Of a stretch of 64,000 nucleotides of DNA, positions 1 through 9,555 are shown piece after piece. Numbering within the stretch: the first letter of the stretch is position 1; each line of letters begins with the position of its first letter. The stretch spans positions 62,001 to 126,000 of the forward strand of contig CAVEPA010000003.1 in assembly GCA_963617485.1 (NCBI GenBank), in the 5' to 3' direction. This stretch comes from UBA1757 sp963617485 (GTDB lineage Bacteria > Bacteroidota > Bacteroidia > Bacteroidales > UBA1402). The notes beneath the pieces are model-generated. The model was not told where the DNA came from and did not search any database. It was given only the letters and a program-made list of their open reading frames with translations. A program made the translations under genes and the position numbers.

Positions 1-635
1 TCGCCGTATTTCAGCCCGTGGCAAATGCCCGATGCGATGGCGTACACGTTCTTAAGTGTTGAGCCGAACTCCACTCCGAACAGGTCGCGGGTGGTGGTGG
101 TTTGCACAAAGCGGCATTCGAAGCACTTGGCCAGCGTCATGGCTTTATCTTCGTCCTGACAGGCGAAAGTGAGGAACGACAGCCTTTCGTAGGCCACTTC
201 TTCGGCATGACAGGGCCCCGAAATGGTGGCGATATTGTTGAAAGGTACCTGATAACGTTCGTGCAGGTAGTCCGAAATAAGCATGTTCTCGTCCGGCACA
301 ATGCCTTTGGTGGCAATCAAGATGGTCTTTTTGGAGATGTCCTGATGCAGGCTCTTGAGTTGGGGCTTGATGTAGGGCGAAGGAATGGCCACAATGAGCG
401 TATCCGACTGGGCGGCAATCTGGTTGATGCTGCTCGAAAAATGGATGCGTGCCGTGTCCAGTTCTACCAGACTCAGGTATTTGGGGTTGTGTCCGCTTTG
501 TTTGAAAGCACGGATATCAGCCGGATGACGGATGAACCAGTTTATCTGCTGTTTGCCGTCCATCAATAGGATTTTGGCGATAGCCGTTGCCCAGCTGCCG
601 CTCCCTAAAATGCCTATTTTTCCGAGTTCTGCCAT
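1..635 (-). CDS. gpsA: Glycerol-3-phosphate dehydrogenase [NAD(P)+], 3' part missing
   Basis: The N-terminal ~211 residues of a GpsA enzyme, which interconverts dihydroxyacetone phosphate and sn-glycerol-3-phosphate for phospholipid synthesis in the cytoplasm. The start ATG is at 635-633. The protein opens with a Rossmann nucleotide-binding loop (GILGSGSWATAIAKIL, about residues 8-23), and further on shows the family segments ATKGI and SGPCHAEEV, then GVEFGSTLKNVYAIASG at the cut end, which holds the conserved catalytic-region lysine. Only 3 bp separate it from the lysS stop, so it is the last visible gene of the purA-hisS-lysS-gpsA operon. It runs off the left window edge. The family assignment is firm; the C-terminus cannot be judged. 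Confidence 0.93.
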   Translation of the reverse strand, partial: MAELGKIGILGSGSWATAIAKILLMDGKQQINWFIRHPADIRAFKQSGHNPKYLSLVELDTARIHFSSSINQIAAQSDTLIVAIPSPYIKPQLKSLHQDISKKTILIATKGIVPDENMLISDYLHERYQVPFNNIATISGPCHAEEVAYERLSFLTFACQDEDKAMTLAKCFECRFVQTTTTRDLFGVEFGSTLKNVYAIASGICHGLKYG

Positions 636-638
636 AAC

Positions 639-2198
639 TTATGCTTTAGGTTCTTCCGTTTTGTCGTCGGCGGGCGTGGCTTCCTGCTTCTTCTCGGGAC
701 GCATCTGCGGGAAGAGCAACACTTCCTGAATGGTGCTCTGTCCGGTGAGCAACATTACCAGACGGTCCATGCCGATACCCATACCCGAGGTGGGCGGCAT
801 ACCGTATTCCAAGGCACGCAGAAAGTCTTGGTCGATGTACATGGCTTCGTCATCGCCTTTCTCGCTGAGGCGCAGCTGCTCTTCGAAGCGTTCGCGCTGG
901 TCGATGGGGTCGTTCAGCTCGCTGTAGGCATTGGCCAGTTCCTTGCCGTTGACAAAAAGCTCGAAACGTTCGGTGAGCTGTGGATTGTTGCGGTGTCGCT
1001 TGGTGAGCGGTGACATCTCGATGGGGTAGTCGGTGATGAAAGTGGGCTGGATAAGCTTGCCTTCACAAGTGGCTCCGAAAAGCTCGTCGATAAGCTTGCC
1101 TTTGCCCATGGTGGCGTCCTGTTCAACATGCAGCTGGTCGCAAACTCGGCGCAGGTCGTCTTCGCTCATGCCGGTGATGTCGATGCCGGTGCTCTCCTTG
1201 ATGGCATCGGTCATGGTCAGGCGGCGGAAGGGAGCCTTGAAAGAAATGACATTCTCTCCGTTCTTCACTTCGGTAGTGCCCAATACATCCTGACAGATAC
1301 GTTCCAGCATCTGCTCGGTAAAGGTCATCATCCACTGGTAGTCCTTATAGGAGACGTAGATTTCCATGCAGGTGAACTCGGGGTTGTGCGTGCGGTCCAT
1401 GCCTTCGTTGCGGAAGTTGCGCGAGAACTCGTAGACACCTTCGAAGCCGCCCACGATAAGGCGTTTGAGGTAAAGTTCGTTGGCAATACGCAGGTAAAGG
1501 GGAATATCCAGTGCATTGTGGTGCGTGATGAAAGGACGCGCGGCAGCACCGCCCGGAATGGACTGAAGAACGGGTGTATCCACTTCCAAATAGCCGTGTT
1601 CGTTGAAGAACTGGCGCATTGAGTTGAAAATTTTGGTACGCTTTACGAAGATGTCCTTCACGCCTTCGTTCACCACCAGGTCGACATAACGCTGGCGATA
1701 GCGCAATTCGGGGTCGTTGAAAGCATCGTACACCACACCGTCCTTCATCTTGACGATGGGCAGCGGGCGCAAGGTCTTGGCCAGCACGCTCAACTCTTGG
1801 GCATGGACGGAAATTTCGCCCGTCTGGGTGCGGAACACATAACCCTTGATGCCCACGAAGTCGCCGATATCGAGCAGCTTTTTGAATACGACATTGTACA
1901 TGTCCTTGTTTTCGCCCGGGCAGATTTCATCGCGGTTGACATAAATCTGGATACGTCCCTTGGAATCTTTCAGTTCCATAAAAGAGGCCTTGCCCATGAT
2001 ACGGCGCGACATGATACGGCCGGCTACGCAAACCTGACGTTTGGGTTCCTGCTCGTCGCGGAAGTTCTCCTTGATTTCGGTAGAGAAAGCATCGGTGGGA
2101 TAAAGGGCTGCGGGATAAGGTTCAATGCCCATGTCGCGCAAAGCCTGCATGCTTTGGCGGCGTCCCAGTTCCTGTTCACTCAGTTCTATTTGACTCAT
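639..2198 (-). CDS. lysS: Lysyl-tRNA synthetase, class II
   Basis: A 519-residue class II lysyl-tRNA synthetase that charges tRNA-Lys using ATP. The N-terminal OB-fold anticodon-binding domain spans about residues 55-145 (VCVAGRIMSRRIMGKASF). The catalytic core carries motif 2 (FRNEGMDRTHNPEFT, 262-276) and motif 3 (GMGIGMDRLVM, 472-482). Length is close to the E. coli enzyme (~505); the extra residues are a short charged tail rich in Glu, Lys and Pro after residue 500. It lies 12 bp after hisS and 3 bp before gpsA, consistent with co-transcription from the purA promoter. Confidence 0.97.
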   Translation of the reverse strand: MSQIELSEQELGRRQSMQALRDMGIEPYPAALYPTDAFSTEIKENFRDEQEPKRQVCVAGRIMSRRIMGKASFMELKDSKGRIQIYVNRDEICPGENKDMYNVVFKKLLDIGDFVGIKGYVFRTQTGEISVHAQELSVLAKTLRPLPIVKMKDGVVYDAFNDPELRYRQRYVDLVVNEGVKDIFVKRTKIFNSMRQFFNEHGYLEVDTPVLQSIPGGAAARPFITHHNALDIPLYLRIANELYLKRLIVGGFEGVYEFSRNFRNEGMDRTHNPEFTCMEIYVSYKDYQWMMTFTEQMLERICQDVLGTTEVKNGENVISFKAPFRRLTMTDAIKESTGIDITGMSEDDLRRVCDQLHVEQDATMGKGKLIDELFGATCEGKLIQPTFITDYPIEMSPLTKRHRNNPQLTERFELFVNGKELANAYSELNDPIDQRERFEEQLRLSEKGDDEAMYIDQDFLRALEYGMPPTSGMGIGMDRLVMLLTGQSTIQEVLLFPQMRPEKKQEATPADDKTEEPKA

Positions 2199-2210
2199 GA
2201 TGATAATGAC

Positions 2211-3587
2211 TTAATTGAAATACTGTTGCAGATAAGCCACAACTTCGTCCTTGCCGACAGTGTCTTGCTGGCCGTTCTGCATATTCTTGATATTGATTTT
2301 TCCTTCGTTTATTTCGTTCTCGCCGGCCATGGCCACGAAGGCAATCTTGCGCTCGTCGGCGTAGGAGAATTGCTTTTTCAGCTTGGTGGCATCGGGATAG
2401 AGTTCGGCTCTGATACCGGCAGCTCTCAAACTGGCAAGTACGGGTAGGGTATAGAGACATTCACTCTCGCCGAAGTTGGCCATCAGCACTTGGGTGCGTT
2501 TCAGGGAAGCTTCCGGATAGAGATTCAGCTGGTTGAGCACGTCGAAGATGCGGTCGGCACCGAAAGAGATGCCTACGCCCGAAACACCCGGCATACCGAA
2601 AACGCCCGTCAGGTTGTCGTAGCGTCCGCCGCCTGTGATGCTGCCCATGGCTACATCCAGCGCCTTTACTTCAATAATGCAGCCTGTATAGTAATTGAGG
2701 CCGCGTGCCAGTGAGAGGTCCAGCTCAAGCGCGGCTTGCAGGGGCATACGGTCGATGACCGACAGCACATAATCCAGCTCCTCGATGCCTTTCAGACCGG
2801 TCTGGCTGCCGGCGAGCAGGCTCTTGAGTGCTTCCAGTTTGTCGCGGTTGCTGCCTTGGAGCAACAGTATGGGTTGCAGCTTGTCGATGGAGGCTTGGGC
2901 AATGCCGTGGTCGGCCAGTTCTTCGTTCACCTTTTCAAGGCCTATTTTTTCCAGCTTGTCGATGGCTACCGTGATGTCGGTCAAGTGTTCTTCTTCGCCC
3001 AATATCTCGGCAATGCCACCCAAAATCTTGCGGTTGTTCAGATGAATGCAGATGCGTATGCCAAAACGGCGGAACACTTCGTCGATAATCTGCAGCAACT
3101 CCACTTCGTTCATGAGCGAATCGCTGCCCACAACGTCGGCATCGCACTGGTAGAATTCACGGTAACGGCCCTTCTGCGGACGGTCGGCCCGCCAAACAGG
3201 CTGTATCTGGTAACGCTTGAAGGGGAAGCTGATTTCGTTGCGGTGCATCACCACGTAGCGGGCAAAAGGCACTGTCAGGTCGTAGCGCAGGCCCTTCTCG
3301 CAAAACTGTTTGGTGAGCAGGTGGCTTTGTCTGGACAGCAGGTCTTCGTCTTTGGTCTGGGCCAAGAAATCGCCCGAGTTAAGTATCTTGAACAGCAACT
3401 TGTCGCCTTCGTCGCCGTATTTGCCCATCAAGGTGGAAAGTTGCTCCATGGCGGGTGTCTCTATCGACTGGAAACCATAGAGTTCGTATACGGCGCGGAT
3501 GGTGTCGAATATATAATTGCGCTTGGACATCTCTTCGGGCGAGAAGTCGCGCGTGCCCTTCGCTATGGTAGGTTTCTGTGCGGCCAT
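2211..3587 (-). CDS. hisS: Histidyl-tRNA synthetase
   Basis: A 458-residue class II histidyl-tRNA synthetase. The N-terminus has the family segment KGTRDFSPEEM (10-20). Motif 2 is seen as WRADRPQKGRYREFYQCDAD (132-151), and the two histidine-specific motifs as LARGLNYYTG (293-302) and GGGRYDNL (319-326). The C-terminal ~95 residues form the anticodon-binding domain. The start lies 3 bp after the purA stop, so translation probably follows purA directly. Length and motifs are complete, so it should be functional. Confidence 0.97.
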   Translation of the reverse strand: MAAQKPTIAKGTRDFSPEEMSKRNYIFDTIRAVYELYGFQSIETPAMEQLSTLMGKYGDEGDKLLFKILNSGDFLAQTKDEDLLSRQSHLLTKQFCEKGLRYDLTVPFARYVVMHRNEISFPFKRYQIQPVWRADRPQKGRYREFYQCDADVVGSDSLMNEVELLQIIDEVFRRFGIRICIHLNNRKILGGIAEILGEEEHLTDITVAIDKLEKIGLEKVNEELADHGIAQASIDKLQPILLLQGSNRDKLEALKSLLAGSQTGLKGIEELDYVLSVIDRMPLQAALELDLSLARGLNYYTGCIIEVKALDVAMGSITGGGRYDNLTGVFGMPGVSGVGISFGADRIFDVLNQLNLYPEASLKRTQVLMANFGESECLYTLPVLASLRAAGIRAELYPDATKLKKQFSYADERKIAFVAMAGENEINEGKINIKNMQNGQQDTVGKDEVVAYLQQYFN

Positions 3588-3590
3588 GGT

Positions 3591-4862
3591 TTATCGTGCA
3601 ATGGTTTGTTCGCGGTCGGGACCGACAGAAACGATACTGATGTTCACGCCAAGCTCGTCTTCGATGAAGCTCAGGTACTGGTTGAACTCTTCGGGAAATT
3701 CGTCCTGCGATTTCATTTTGGCCATGGAAGTGTTCCAGCCGGGCAGTTCTGCGTAGACGGGTTCCACCTTCACACTGTCGATATCGTAGGGGAAATCTTC
3801 CACTTCTTTGCCGTTGATGCGGTAGGCTACGCAGGCTTTGATGGTTTCGAAATCGTCCAGCACATCGCTTTTCATCATGATAAGGTCGGTAACGCCGTTA
3901 ATCATGACGGCATAACGCAAGGCTACCAGGTCTATCCAACCGCAGCGGCGGGGACGTCCGGTTACTGAGCCGTATTCGTGTCCGTTGTCGCGCATCTTTT
4001 GGCCCGTTTCGTCGAAAAGTTCGGTGGGGAAGGGGCCGCTGCCCACGCGGGTGCAGTAAGCCTTGAAAATACCGTAGACCTTGCCGATGCGACGGGGCGC
4101 AATGCCCAAACCCGTGCAGGCTCCGGCGCAGATGGTGTTGGATGAAGTAACGAAGGGGTAAGAACCGAAATCCACATCGAGCATGGTACCCTGGGCTCCT
4201 TCGCACAAAACCTTACAGCCCTCGTCAATACGGTGGTTGATATAGTGTTCGCTGTCGATAAATTCGAACGACTTCAGGCAGGCAAGGCCTTCCATCCATT
4301 CGGCTTCGGCCTTAGCCAGCGCCTCGGTATCCACCTGATAGCCCATTTGCTTGAGCACTTGCAGATGACGTTCCTTGCAGGCTTGGTATTTTTCTTCAAA
4401 ATTAAGTTCGATGTCGCCAACACGAAGACCGTTGCGGCCAATCTTGTCGGTGTAGGTAGGACCGATGCCCTTGCCCGTGGTGCCGATTTTGCCCTTGCCT
4501 TTGGCTGCCTCGTTGGCGGCGTCCAACAAACGGTGCGTGGGCAGAATCAGGTGGGCTTTCCTGGATATTTTCAGACGGTCGCGCAGCGGATGTCCGCTAG
4601 CTGCCAACTGCTCAATTTCGGCTTGGAACAAGGCGGGGTCCAGTACCACGCCATTGCCGATAACGTTTACTTTGTTGCCTTGGAAAATCCCCGAGGGGAT
4701 AGAACGCAACACATATTTATTGCCTTCGAACTCAAGGGTGTGACCAGCATTCGGACCACCTTGAAAACGGCAGACCATTCCGTAATTAGGAGTAAGGAAG
4801 TCAACCACTTTGCCCTTACCTTCATCGCCCCATTGCAGGCCTAACAATACATCAATGCTCAT
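3591..4862 (-). CDS. purA: Adenylosuccinate synthetase
   Basis: A 423-residue PurA, which joins IMP and aspartate using GTP in the first step committed to AMP. I take the ATG at 4862 because the protein then starts MSIDVLLGLQWGDEGKGK, the usual N-terminus; a longer in-frame start at 4931 would add 23 unrelated residues and overlap the promoter box. The catalytic Asp13 and His41 (GGPNAGHTL) are present, as are the IMP-loop segment TTGKGIGPTYTDK and VGSGPFPTEL. It heads a purA-hisS-lysS-gpsA operon. A TAnnTTTG box lies 32 bp upstream. Confidence 0.96.
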   Translation of the reverse strand: MSIDVLLGLQWGDEGKGKVVDFLTPNYGMVCRFQGGPNAGHTLEFEGNKYVLRSIPSGIFQGNKVNVIGNGVVLDPALFQAEIEQLAASGHPLRDRLKISRKAHLILPTHRLLDAANEAAKGKGKIGTTGKGIGPTYTDKIGRNGLRVGDIELNFEEKYQACKERHLQVLKQMGYQVDTEALAKAEAEWMEGLACLKSFEFIDSEHYINHRIDEGCKVLCEGAQGTMLDVDFGSYPFVTSSNTICAGACTGLGIAPRRIGKVYGIFKAYCTRVGSGPFPTELFDETGQKMRDNGHEYGSVTGRPRRCGWIDLVALRYAVMINGVTDLIMMKSDVLDDFETIKACVAYRINGKEVEDFPYDIDSVKVEPVYAELPGWNTSMAKMKSQDEFPEEFNQYLSFIEDELGVNISIVSVGPDREQTIAR

Positions 4863-4893
4863 ATTAGATTTTTTTGCGATAGTTTTTAACGGA

Positions 4894-4901
4894 CAAATGT
4901 A
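4894..4901 (-). promoter_or_regulatory. Putative -7 box of the purA operon promoter
   Basis: On the minus strand the sequence TACATTTG matches the Bacteroidota -7 consensus TAnnTTTG, 32 bp before the purA ATG. I could not see a convincing TTTG at the -33 position. The placement supports the short purA start. Confidence 0.45.
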
Positions 4902-4930
4902 CACTAATATTTGCACATTATCAGCAATCA

Positions 4931-4984
4931 TTCAAAAAAAGAAGCACCCTTGAATCTGCTGTCAGAGAACAGATTCAAAGGTGC
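4931..4984 (-). terminator. Rho-independent terminator of the RND efflux operon
   Basis: Inverted arms GCACC-TTGAATCTG (4944-4958) and CAGATTCAA-GGTGC (4970-4984) form a stem of 14 pairs with one mismatch. On the minus strand it is followed by TTC and a run of seven T (complement of 4934-4940). It lies just after the last gene of the efflux operon (stop at 5027) and before the purA promoter, so it insulates the two units. Confidence 0.75.
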
Positions 4985-5026
4985 CGCTTACAGATTGCTC
5001 AAGAAGGGGCGCAAAAGGCCTTGGCG

Positions 5027-5320
5027 CTAGATGCTTTGCTCGATGTTCCAGACGAAAGCCCTGACACCGACCTCCTGGTTGCGCAGGTCGAGACGGTGAA
5101 CGCAGTCGAGCAAATCGGCCACCTTGCCGTCTTCCACCACCGTGATGATGGCGGAATTCATTTCGGGCCAGGTGTGTGTGCCGCGATGCGGCTGTCCGTC
5201 AACAGAACCGCGTCCCTGAACCTGTTCGAAAAAGGTGAACCCGTTTATTTTCAGCTGGTCGAGCATATATTCCACGCGGCTGGTATTGGCTTGGTTGAAT
5301 ATGATGAATACGGCTTTCAT
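5027..5320 (-). CDS. PG0541-like small transporter-associated protein
   Basis: A 97-residue soluble protein (begins MKAVFIIFNQANTSRVEYML) with no signal peptide or membrane segment. The pattern of an N-terminal beta strand, a helix, a glycine/histidine-rich loop (GRGSVDGQPHRGTHTWPEMN) and a strand-rich second half resembles the PII-like proteins annotated as PG0541 family transporter-associated proteins, which sit beside RND pumps in Bacteroidota. It starts 4 bp after the pump stop and ends the operon before a terminator. A role as a regulatory partner of the pump is inferred from position only. Confidence 0.7.
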   Translation of the reverse strand: MKAVFIIFNQANTSRVEYMLDQLKINGFTFFEQVQGRGSVDGQPHRGTHTWPEMNSAIITVVEDGKVADLLDCVHRLDLRNQEVGVRAFVWNIEQSI

Positions 5321-5324
5321 AACA

Positions 5325-8300
5325 TTACTTTTTAGTCTTGATTTGCATGAAGATGAAGTTCTTGCGGTCGCGTTCTTCTTTGTCGCGTTCGCCGTGGCGG
5401 CTCATAATGGCATACATGATGGGCACCACAATCAGCGTAATGAAGGTCGAAACCGTCAGACCGCCGATAACCACGATACCCATAGGCCGCCACATTTCAG
5501 AGCCGGAACCCTGGCTGAGAGCCATAGGCACCATACCCAGAATGGTGGTGAAGGCCGTCATCAGTACAGGACGCAGACGCGAGGCTCCCGACAGCTCGAT
5601 GGCCTTGTTCAGCTCATAGCCACGGTCGCGCATCAGGTTGATGTAGTCTACCAGCACAATACCATTCTTGACAACGATGCCCACCAACATGATGCAGGCC
5701 AAAGCGCCAATCATATCGAGCGAGGTACCGGTTATCCAAAGCGACAGAATAACGCCCGTAAAGGCAAAGGGCACGGAGAACATGATAATGGCAGGCTTCA
5801 TGTACGACTCGAACTGCGAAGCCATCACCACATAAACCAGCATGATAATGAGCAGGAACAGGGTAATCATGTCGCCGAAGCTTTCCTGCTGGTCTTCGTA
5901 ATCGCCGGCCAGACGGTAGGTGATGCCGTTGGGAATGTCCATCTTGTCCATTTCCTGTTCGATGGCCATGGCCAGTTCGCCCAGCGAGGTGTTGTAAGGC
6001 GCAACGCTCACGGTGAGGTAACGCTGACGGCTCTTGCGGGTAATGGTAGGCGGGGCCCAATATTCGCCGATGCTGGCCACTTCGCTCAGCTTGACATTGT
6101 TGCCTGTGGCGGTTGGAATGCTGATATCCAGCAACTTGGAGATACTGTTGCGGTCGTCTTCCTTAAGGCGTACCACAATATCGTATTCATCGCCTTCTTC
6201 CTTGAGATAGCCCACGCTCATGCCGTTCACGCGGTTACGCACGTAGTTGGCTACTGTAGACGAACTCAGCCCGTGACGTGAAAGCTTTTCCTTGTCGACG
6301 GTAATCAACAGTTCCACGCGGTCGCGGTCGCGGCTTATCTGGATGTTGCGGGCGCCGGGAATGTTCTGGGCCACTTGCTGCTTGACCTGTTCGGCCAAAA
6401 GACTGGTGGCGGTGAAATCGTAACCGTAGATTTCGACATCCACCGTCGAGGCAGAGCCGCTCATGCCGCCGCCCACTACGGCGCGCGAGTCGATGATTTC
6501 GGGATAGTTCTGCATTTCCTGGCGGAGTACTTCGGCAATCTCGAAGATGCTGCGTTCGCGTTCGTATTTCTTGCTGCAGGTGATGCTCATCGAAATCTTG
6601 TAGTTGCTCGTCGAAGAGAACATGGCAGCCACACCCGACTCGTCGTTGGTACCGGCCGAAGTGGAGATGATTCTGATTTCGGGTACCAGTTCGTAGAAGC
6701 GCTGTTCCAAGCGGCGGGCAGTCTTGAGGGTCTCCTCGATGCGCGAACCCAGTTGCAGTTCAACGGTCACTTCTACACGGCCGTTGTCGCGCTGCTGCAT
6801 AAAGTCGGTACCGATTTGGCCCGTCAGGGCAGGAATCAGCGAAGCGGCAAAGATGACAAAGCAGACAGCCAGCGTAAGGGCCTTGTGCTGCAAGCAGGCG
6901 TGCAGGGCTTTGGCATACCATTGGTCGAGCTTGTCGAGCCAGGCAACCACGTGCTTGGCGTACCAGCCCTTCTTTTCCTCCACTTCCACAATCTGTCCGT
7001 CAACCACCTTGACAGGCTTCGACTTGAGCAGCTTGGAGCAGAGCATAGGCGTCAGCGAGATGGCCACGATGGTAGAGGTGGTAGTAACGATGGTGACAAT
7101 CCAGCCCAGTTCCTTGAACAGGATACCGGCCATACCGTCCAGCATGGTAAGCGGAATGAATACGGCAGCCAGCACCAAAGTGGTGGCGATAACCGAAACC
7201 CAAACTTCGTTGGTGGCGTAGATGGAGGCTTCCTTAGGACTGGCACCGCGGTCGATATGCTTGGAAATGTTCTCAAGCACCACAATGGCATCGTCCACCA
7301 CCATACCGATGGCCACAGACAGCGAACACAGCGAAATGATGTTCAGCGAACTGTCCACGAACAGCAGGTAGATGAAGGCGACAATCAGCGATATAGGAAT
7401 GGTAAGCGAAATAATCAGTGCCGCACGCCACTTTCCCAGGAAGAACAATACCACCAGCACCACAAAGAGCAGGGCGTAGAGGATGGACTCTTCCAAAGAC
7501 GAGATGGAGTTCTGGATATCTTCGGCACTGTCGTAGATTTTCTCGATGTGGATATCGCTGGGCAAAGTCTTGGAGGCTTTCTTGATTTCCTTTTCGAGGT
7601 CCTGGCAGATTTGCACCGTATTGGCGCCCGAACGCTTGGTTACCATCATACGGACAGCTTCGCGACCGTTCACTTTCTCGTCGAGGCTTAGGTCTTTGAT
7701 AGTATCGCGAATAGTGGCGATATCGCGCACGAAAACCTGACGGCCGTCGGCAGTGGTGCTTACCACAATGTCGCCGATTTCGCTGCTCTCCACATATTCG
7801 CTGCGCAGCTGCACCTGATACTGCTCCTTGTCCATCTTGAGCGTACCCGACGACAAGTTCAGGTTGTTGGCGCTGATGACGCTGCCCACCGTTTCCAGTG
7901 TAAGGCCGTAGGCATCCATCTGGGCCTGGTCGAGTTCCACATAGACGTAACGCTCGGGTGTGCCGGAAAGGGTCAGGTTACCGATACCGTCCACACGGTT
8001 GAGCACGGGCAGCAGCTCGTCGTTCAAGATACGGTCAAGGCCGGGATAACTCTCGTCGGCCGTGATGGCGTATTGCGCGATAGGTGCCGAGCTGGAGTTG
8101 AACTTGAAGATGAAAGGCGTAGAACAGCCCTCGGGCAGGTTGTCCTTGATCATGTCCACGCTGGAGCGGATATCGTTGATGACTTCGTCCAGGTCGGTGC
8201 CCCATTCGAATTCCATGAACACCATGGAGATATTATCCTTCGACGAAGAAGTGATTTCCTTCAGACCATCGATGGAGTTCAGCTGGTTTTCCATCAGCTT

Positions 8301-8492
8301 GCTCACGTTGGTCTCCACTTCGCTGGCACTGGCACCCGCGTAGGTGGTCATCACGGTGGCGTAGGGCGGGTCCATTTCGGGAAATTCATCGATGGGCAGC
8401 CTGCTGAAACAGAAGACACCCACGATGATGACGGCTACAAAAATCAAGATGGTTGTAACCGGTTTGTTAATCGCTGTTTTGTAGATACTCAT
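5325..8492 (-). CDS. RND efflux pump, inner-membrane permease (AcrB/HAE1 family)
   Basis: A 1055-residue proton-driven pump of the inner membrane that exports drugs or other amphiphiles through the fusion protein and TolC channel encoded upstream. It begins with the typical first membrane segment (ITKPV-like NKPVTTILIFVAVIIVGVF), and has the two large periplasmic loops and two six-helix bundles expected of the family. The paired aspartates of the proton relay in helix 4 are present (GMVVDDAIVVLENI, Asp400-Asp401). The second half has the usual GIVVKNGIVLVDYIN segment. The end carries a short basic tail (RHGERDKEERDRKNF). Substrate cannot be read from sequence. Confidence 0.94.
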   Translation of the reverse strand: MSIYKTAINKPVTTILIFVAVIIVGVFCFSRLPIDEFPEMDPPYATVMTTYAGASASEVETNVSKLMENQLNSIDGLKEITSSSKDNISMVFMEFEWGTDLDEVINDIRSSVDMIKDNLPEGCSTPFIFKFNSSSAPIAQYAITADESYPGLDRILNDELLPVLNRVDGIGNLTLSGTPERYVYVELDQAQMDAYGLTLETVGSVISANNLNLSSGTLKMDKEQYQVQLRSEYVESSEIGDIVVSTTADGRQVFVRDIATIRDTIKDLSLDEKVNGREAVRMMVTKRSGANTVQICQDLEKEIKKASKTLPSDIHIEKIYDSAEDIQNSISSLEESILYALLFVVLVVLFFLGKWRAALIISLTIPISLIVAFIYLLFVDSSLNIISLCSLSVAIGMVVDDAIVVLENISKHIDRGASPKEASIYATNEVWVSVIATTLVLAAVFIPLTMLDGMAGILFKELGWIVTIVTTTSTIVAISLTPMLCSKLLKSKPVKVVDGQIVEVEEKKGWYAKHVVAWLDKLDQWYAKALHACLQHKALTLAVCFVIFAASLIPALTGQIGTDFMQQRDNGRVEVTVELQLGSRIEETLKTARRLEQRFYELVPEIRIISTSAGTNDESGVAAMFSSTSNYKISMSITCSKKYERERSIFEIAEVLRQEMQNYPEIIDSRAVVGGGMSGSASTVDVEIYGYDFTATSLLAEQVKQQVAQNIPGARNIQISRDRDRVELLITVDKEKLSRHGLSSSTVANYVRNRVNGMSVGYLKEEGDEYDIVVRLKEDDRNSISKLLDISIPTATGNNVKLSEVASIGEYWAPPTITRKSRQRYLTVSVAPYNTSLGELAMAIEQEMDKMDIPNGITYRLAGDYEDQQESFGDMITLFLLIIMLVYVVMASQFESYMKPAIIMFSVPFAFTGVILSLWITGTSLDMIGALACIMLVGIVVKNGIVLVDYINLMRDRGYELNKAIELSGASRLRPVLMTAFTTILGMVPMALSQGSGSEMWRPMGIVVIGGLTVSTFITLIVVPIMYAIMSRHGERDKEERDRKNFIFMQIKTKK

Positions 8493-8503
8493 AGCTCAAG
8501 CAC

Positions 8504-9523
8504 TCAATCGTTGACAATTTCCAGTTTGACACCATCTACCAGACGCGCCTGGCCTACGCAGACAATTTCGGTGCCTTCGCTAATCTCATCGGCAGAGATT
8601 TCAATCAATTCGTCGAAGCGGGTGCCTATCTGCACGCCCACGCGTTTTGCAATACCGTTTTGGTTGATGAAGATATAGCGGTCGTTGGAACCGGTCAGTT
8701 TCATCACAGCCTGATAGGGAGCCAGAATGACGTTTTCATTACCCAAAGACAGCGTGCTGGTGGCGTACATGCCCGGGCGCAGACGTTCGTCCTTGTTGGG
8801 GATATTGAGCTTCACTTGGAAAGTGTGCGAGCTGGCATCGATGGTGGGGTAGACCAATTCGATGGTGGCCGGGAAAGTTTCATCCTTGTAGATGCTCGAT
8901 TTCAAGCTCACCTTCATTCCGGCTTTTACCAAAGGAAAATACGACTCGGGCACGCTTACCAGCGCCTTGAGCTTGTTTATTTGGGTCAGCACCAGAATGG
9001 CCTGTCCGCTGTAGAGTTCGCCGTCTTCGTAGTTCTTGGCCGAAATGACACCTTCGAAAGAAGCCTTCACAAAAGTGTTTTCTTCCAGAAACTTGAGCGA
9101 TTCCTTGGTCTGGTCGTAGCTAAGCTTGGTCTGGTCGTAGCTTTGTTGCGATACGCTGCCCGAAGCCTTCAGCTTGTCCATACGCTGCATTTCGGTCTTG
9201 AGGTTAGAGAAAGTCAGCTTGGTGGTGTTGTACTGGTTTTGGTCCATGCGCACCAGATTGGCACCGGCCTTGACCTTGTCGCCCACTTCGACATAAATCT
9301 TCTCAATGCGACCCGTGATGGAAGGAGCCACATTCTGGGTTTCGTAACCCTGAAGGATGGTGGAAATTTCTATCTCACGCGCAATTTCAGTACTGTGCAG
9401 CGTATAAGTCTGCACCTTTTCGATACGTTCTTCCTCTTTGTTGTTGCCGGATTTTCCGCCCTGACAGGCAGACATCAGTAAACTTACGGCTATCAGTCCG
9501 AATAGTGGAAAGGAATGTTTCAT
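8504..9523 (-). CDS. RND efflux membrane fusion protein (lipoprotein)
   Basis: A 339-residue periplasmic adaptor (HlyD/AcrA type) linking pump and outer-membrane channel. It is a predicted lipoprotein, with lipobox LMSAC and Cys20. The order is beta-barrel/lipoyl half-motif (SITGRIEKIYVEVGDKVKAG, about 68-87), a short coiled-coil hairpin (about 98-135), the second lipoyl half (ASFEGVISAKNYEDGELYSG) and a C-terminal barrel. The hairpin contains a small repeat, SYDQTKLSYDQTKESL, with matching DNA repetition. The start lies 32 bp after the TolC-like stop and the stop 11 bp before the pump. Confidence 0.92.
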   Translation of the reverse strand: MKHSFPLFGLIAVSLLMSACQGGKSGNNKEEERIEKVQTYTLHSTEIAREIEISTILQGYETQNVAPSITGRIEKIYVEVGDKVKAGANLVRMDQNQYNTTKLTFSNLKTEMQRMDKLKASGSVSQQSYDQTKLSYDQTKESLKFLEENTFVKASFEGVISAKNYEDGELYSGQAILVLTQINKLKALVSVPESYFPLVKAGMKVSLKSSIYKDETFPATIELVYPTIDASSHTFQVKLNIPNKDERLRPGMYATSTLSLGNENVILAPYQAVMKLTGSNDRYIFINQNGIAKRVGVQIGTRFDELIEISADEISEGTEIVCVGQARLVDGVKLEIVND

Positions 9524-9555
9524 AATATAATGGTATGTTTTGTTTTGACGGTGGA

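Noticed and set aside
4863..4931. A longer start for purA
   Set aside because: It would add 23 residues not seen in the family and overlaps the -7 promoter box.
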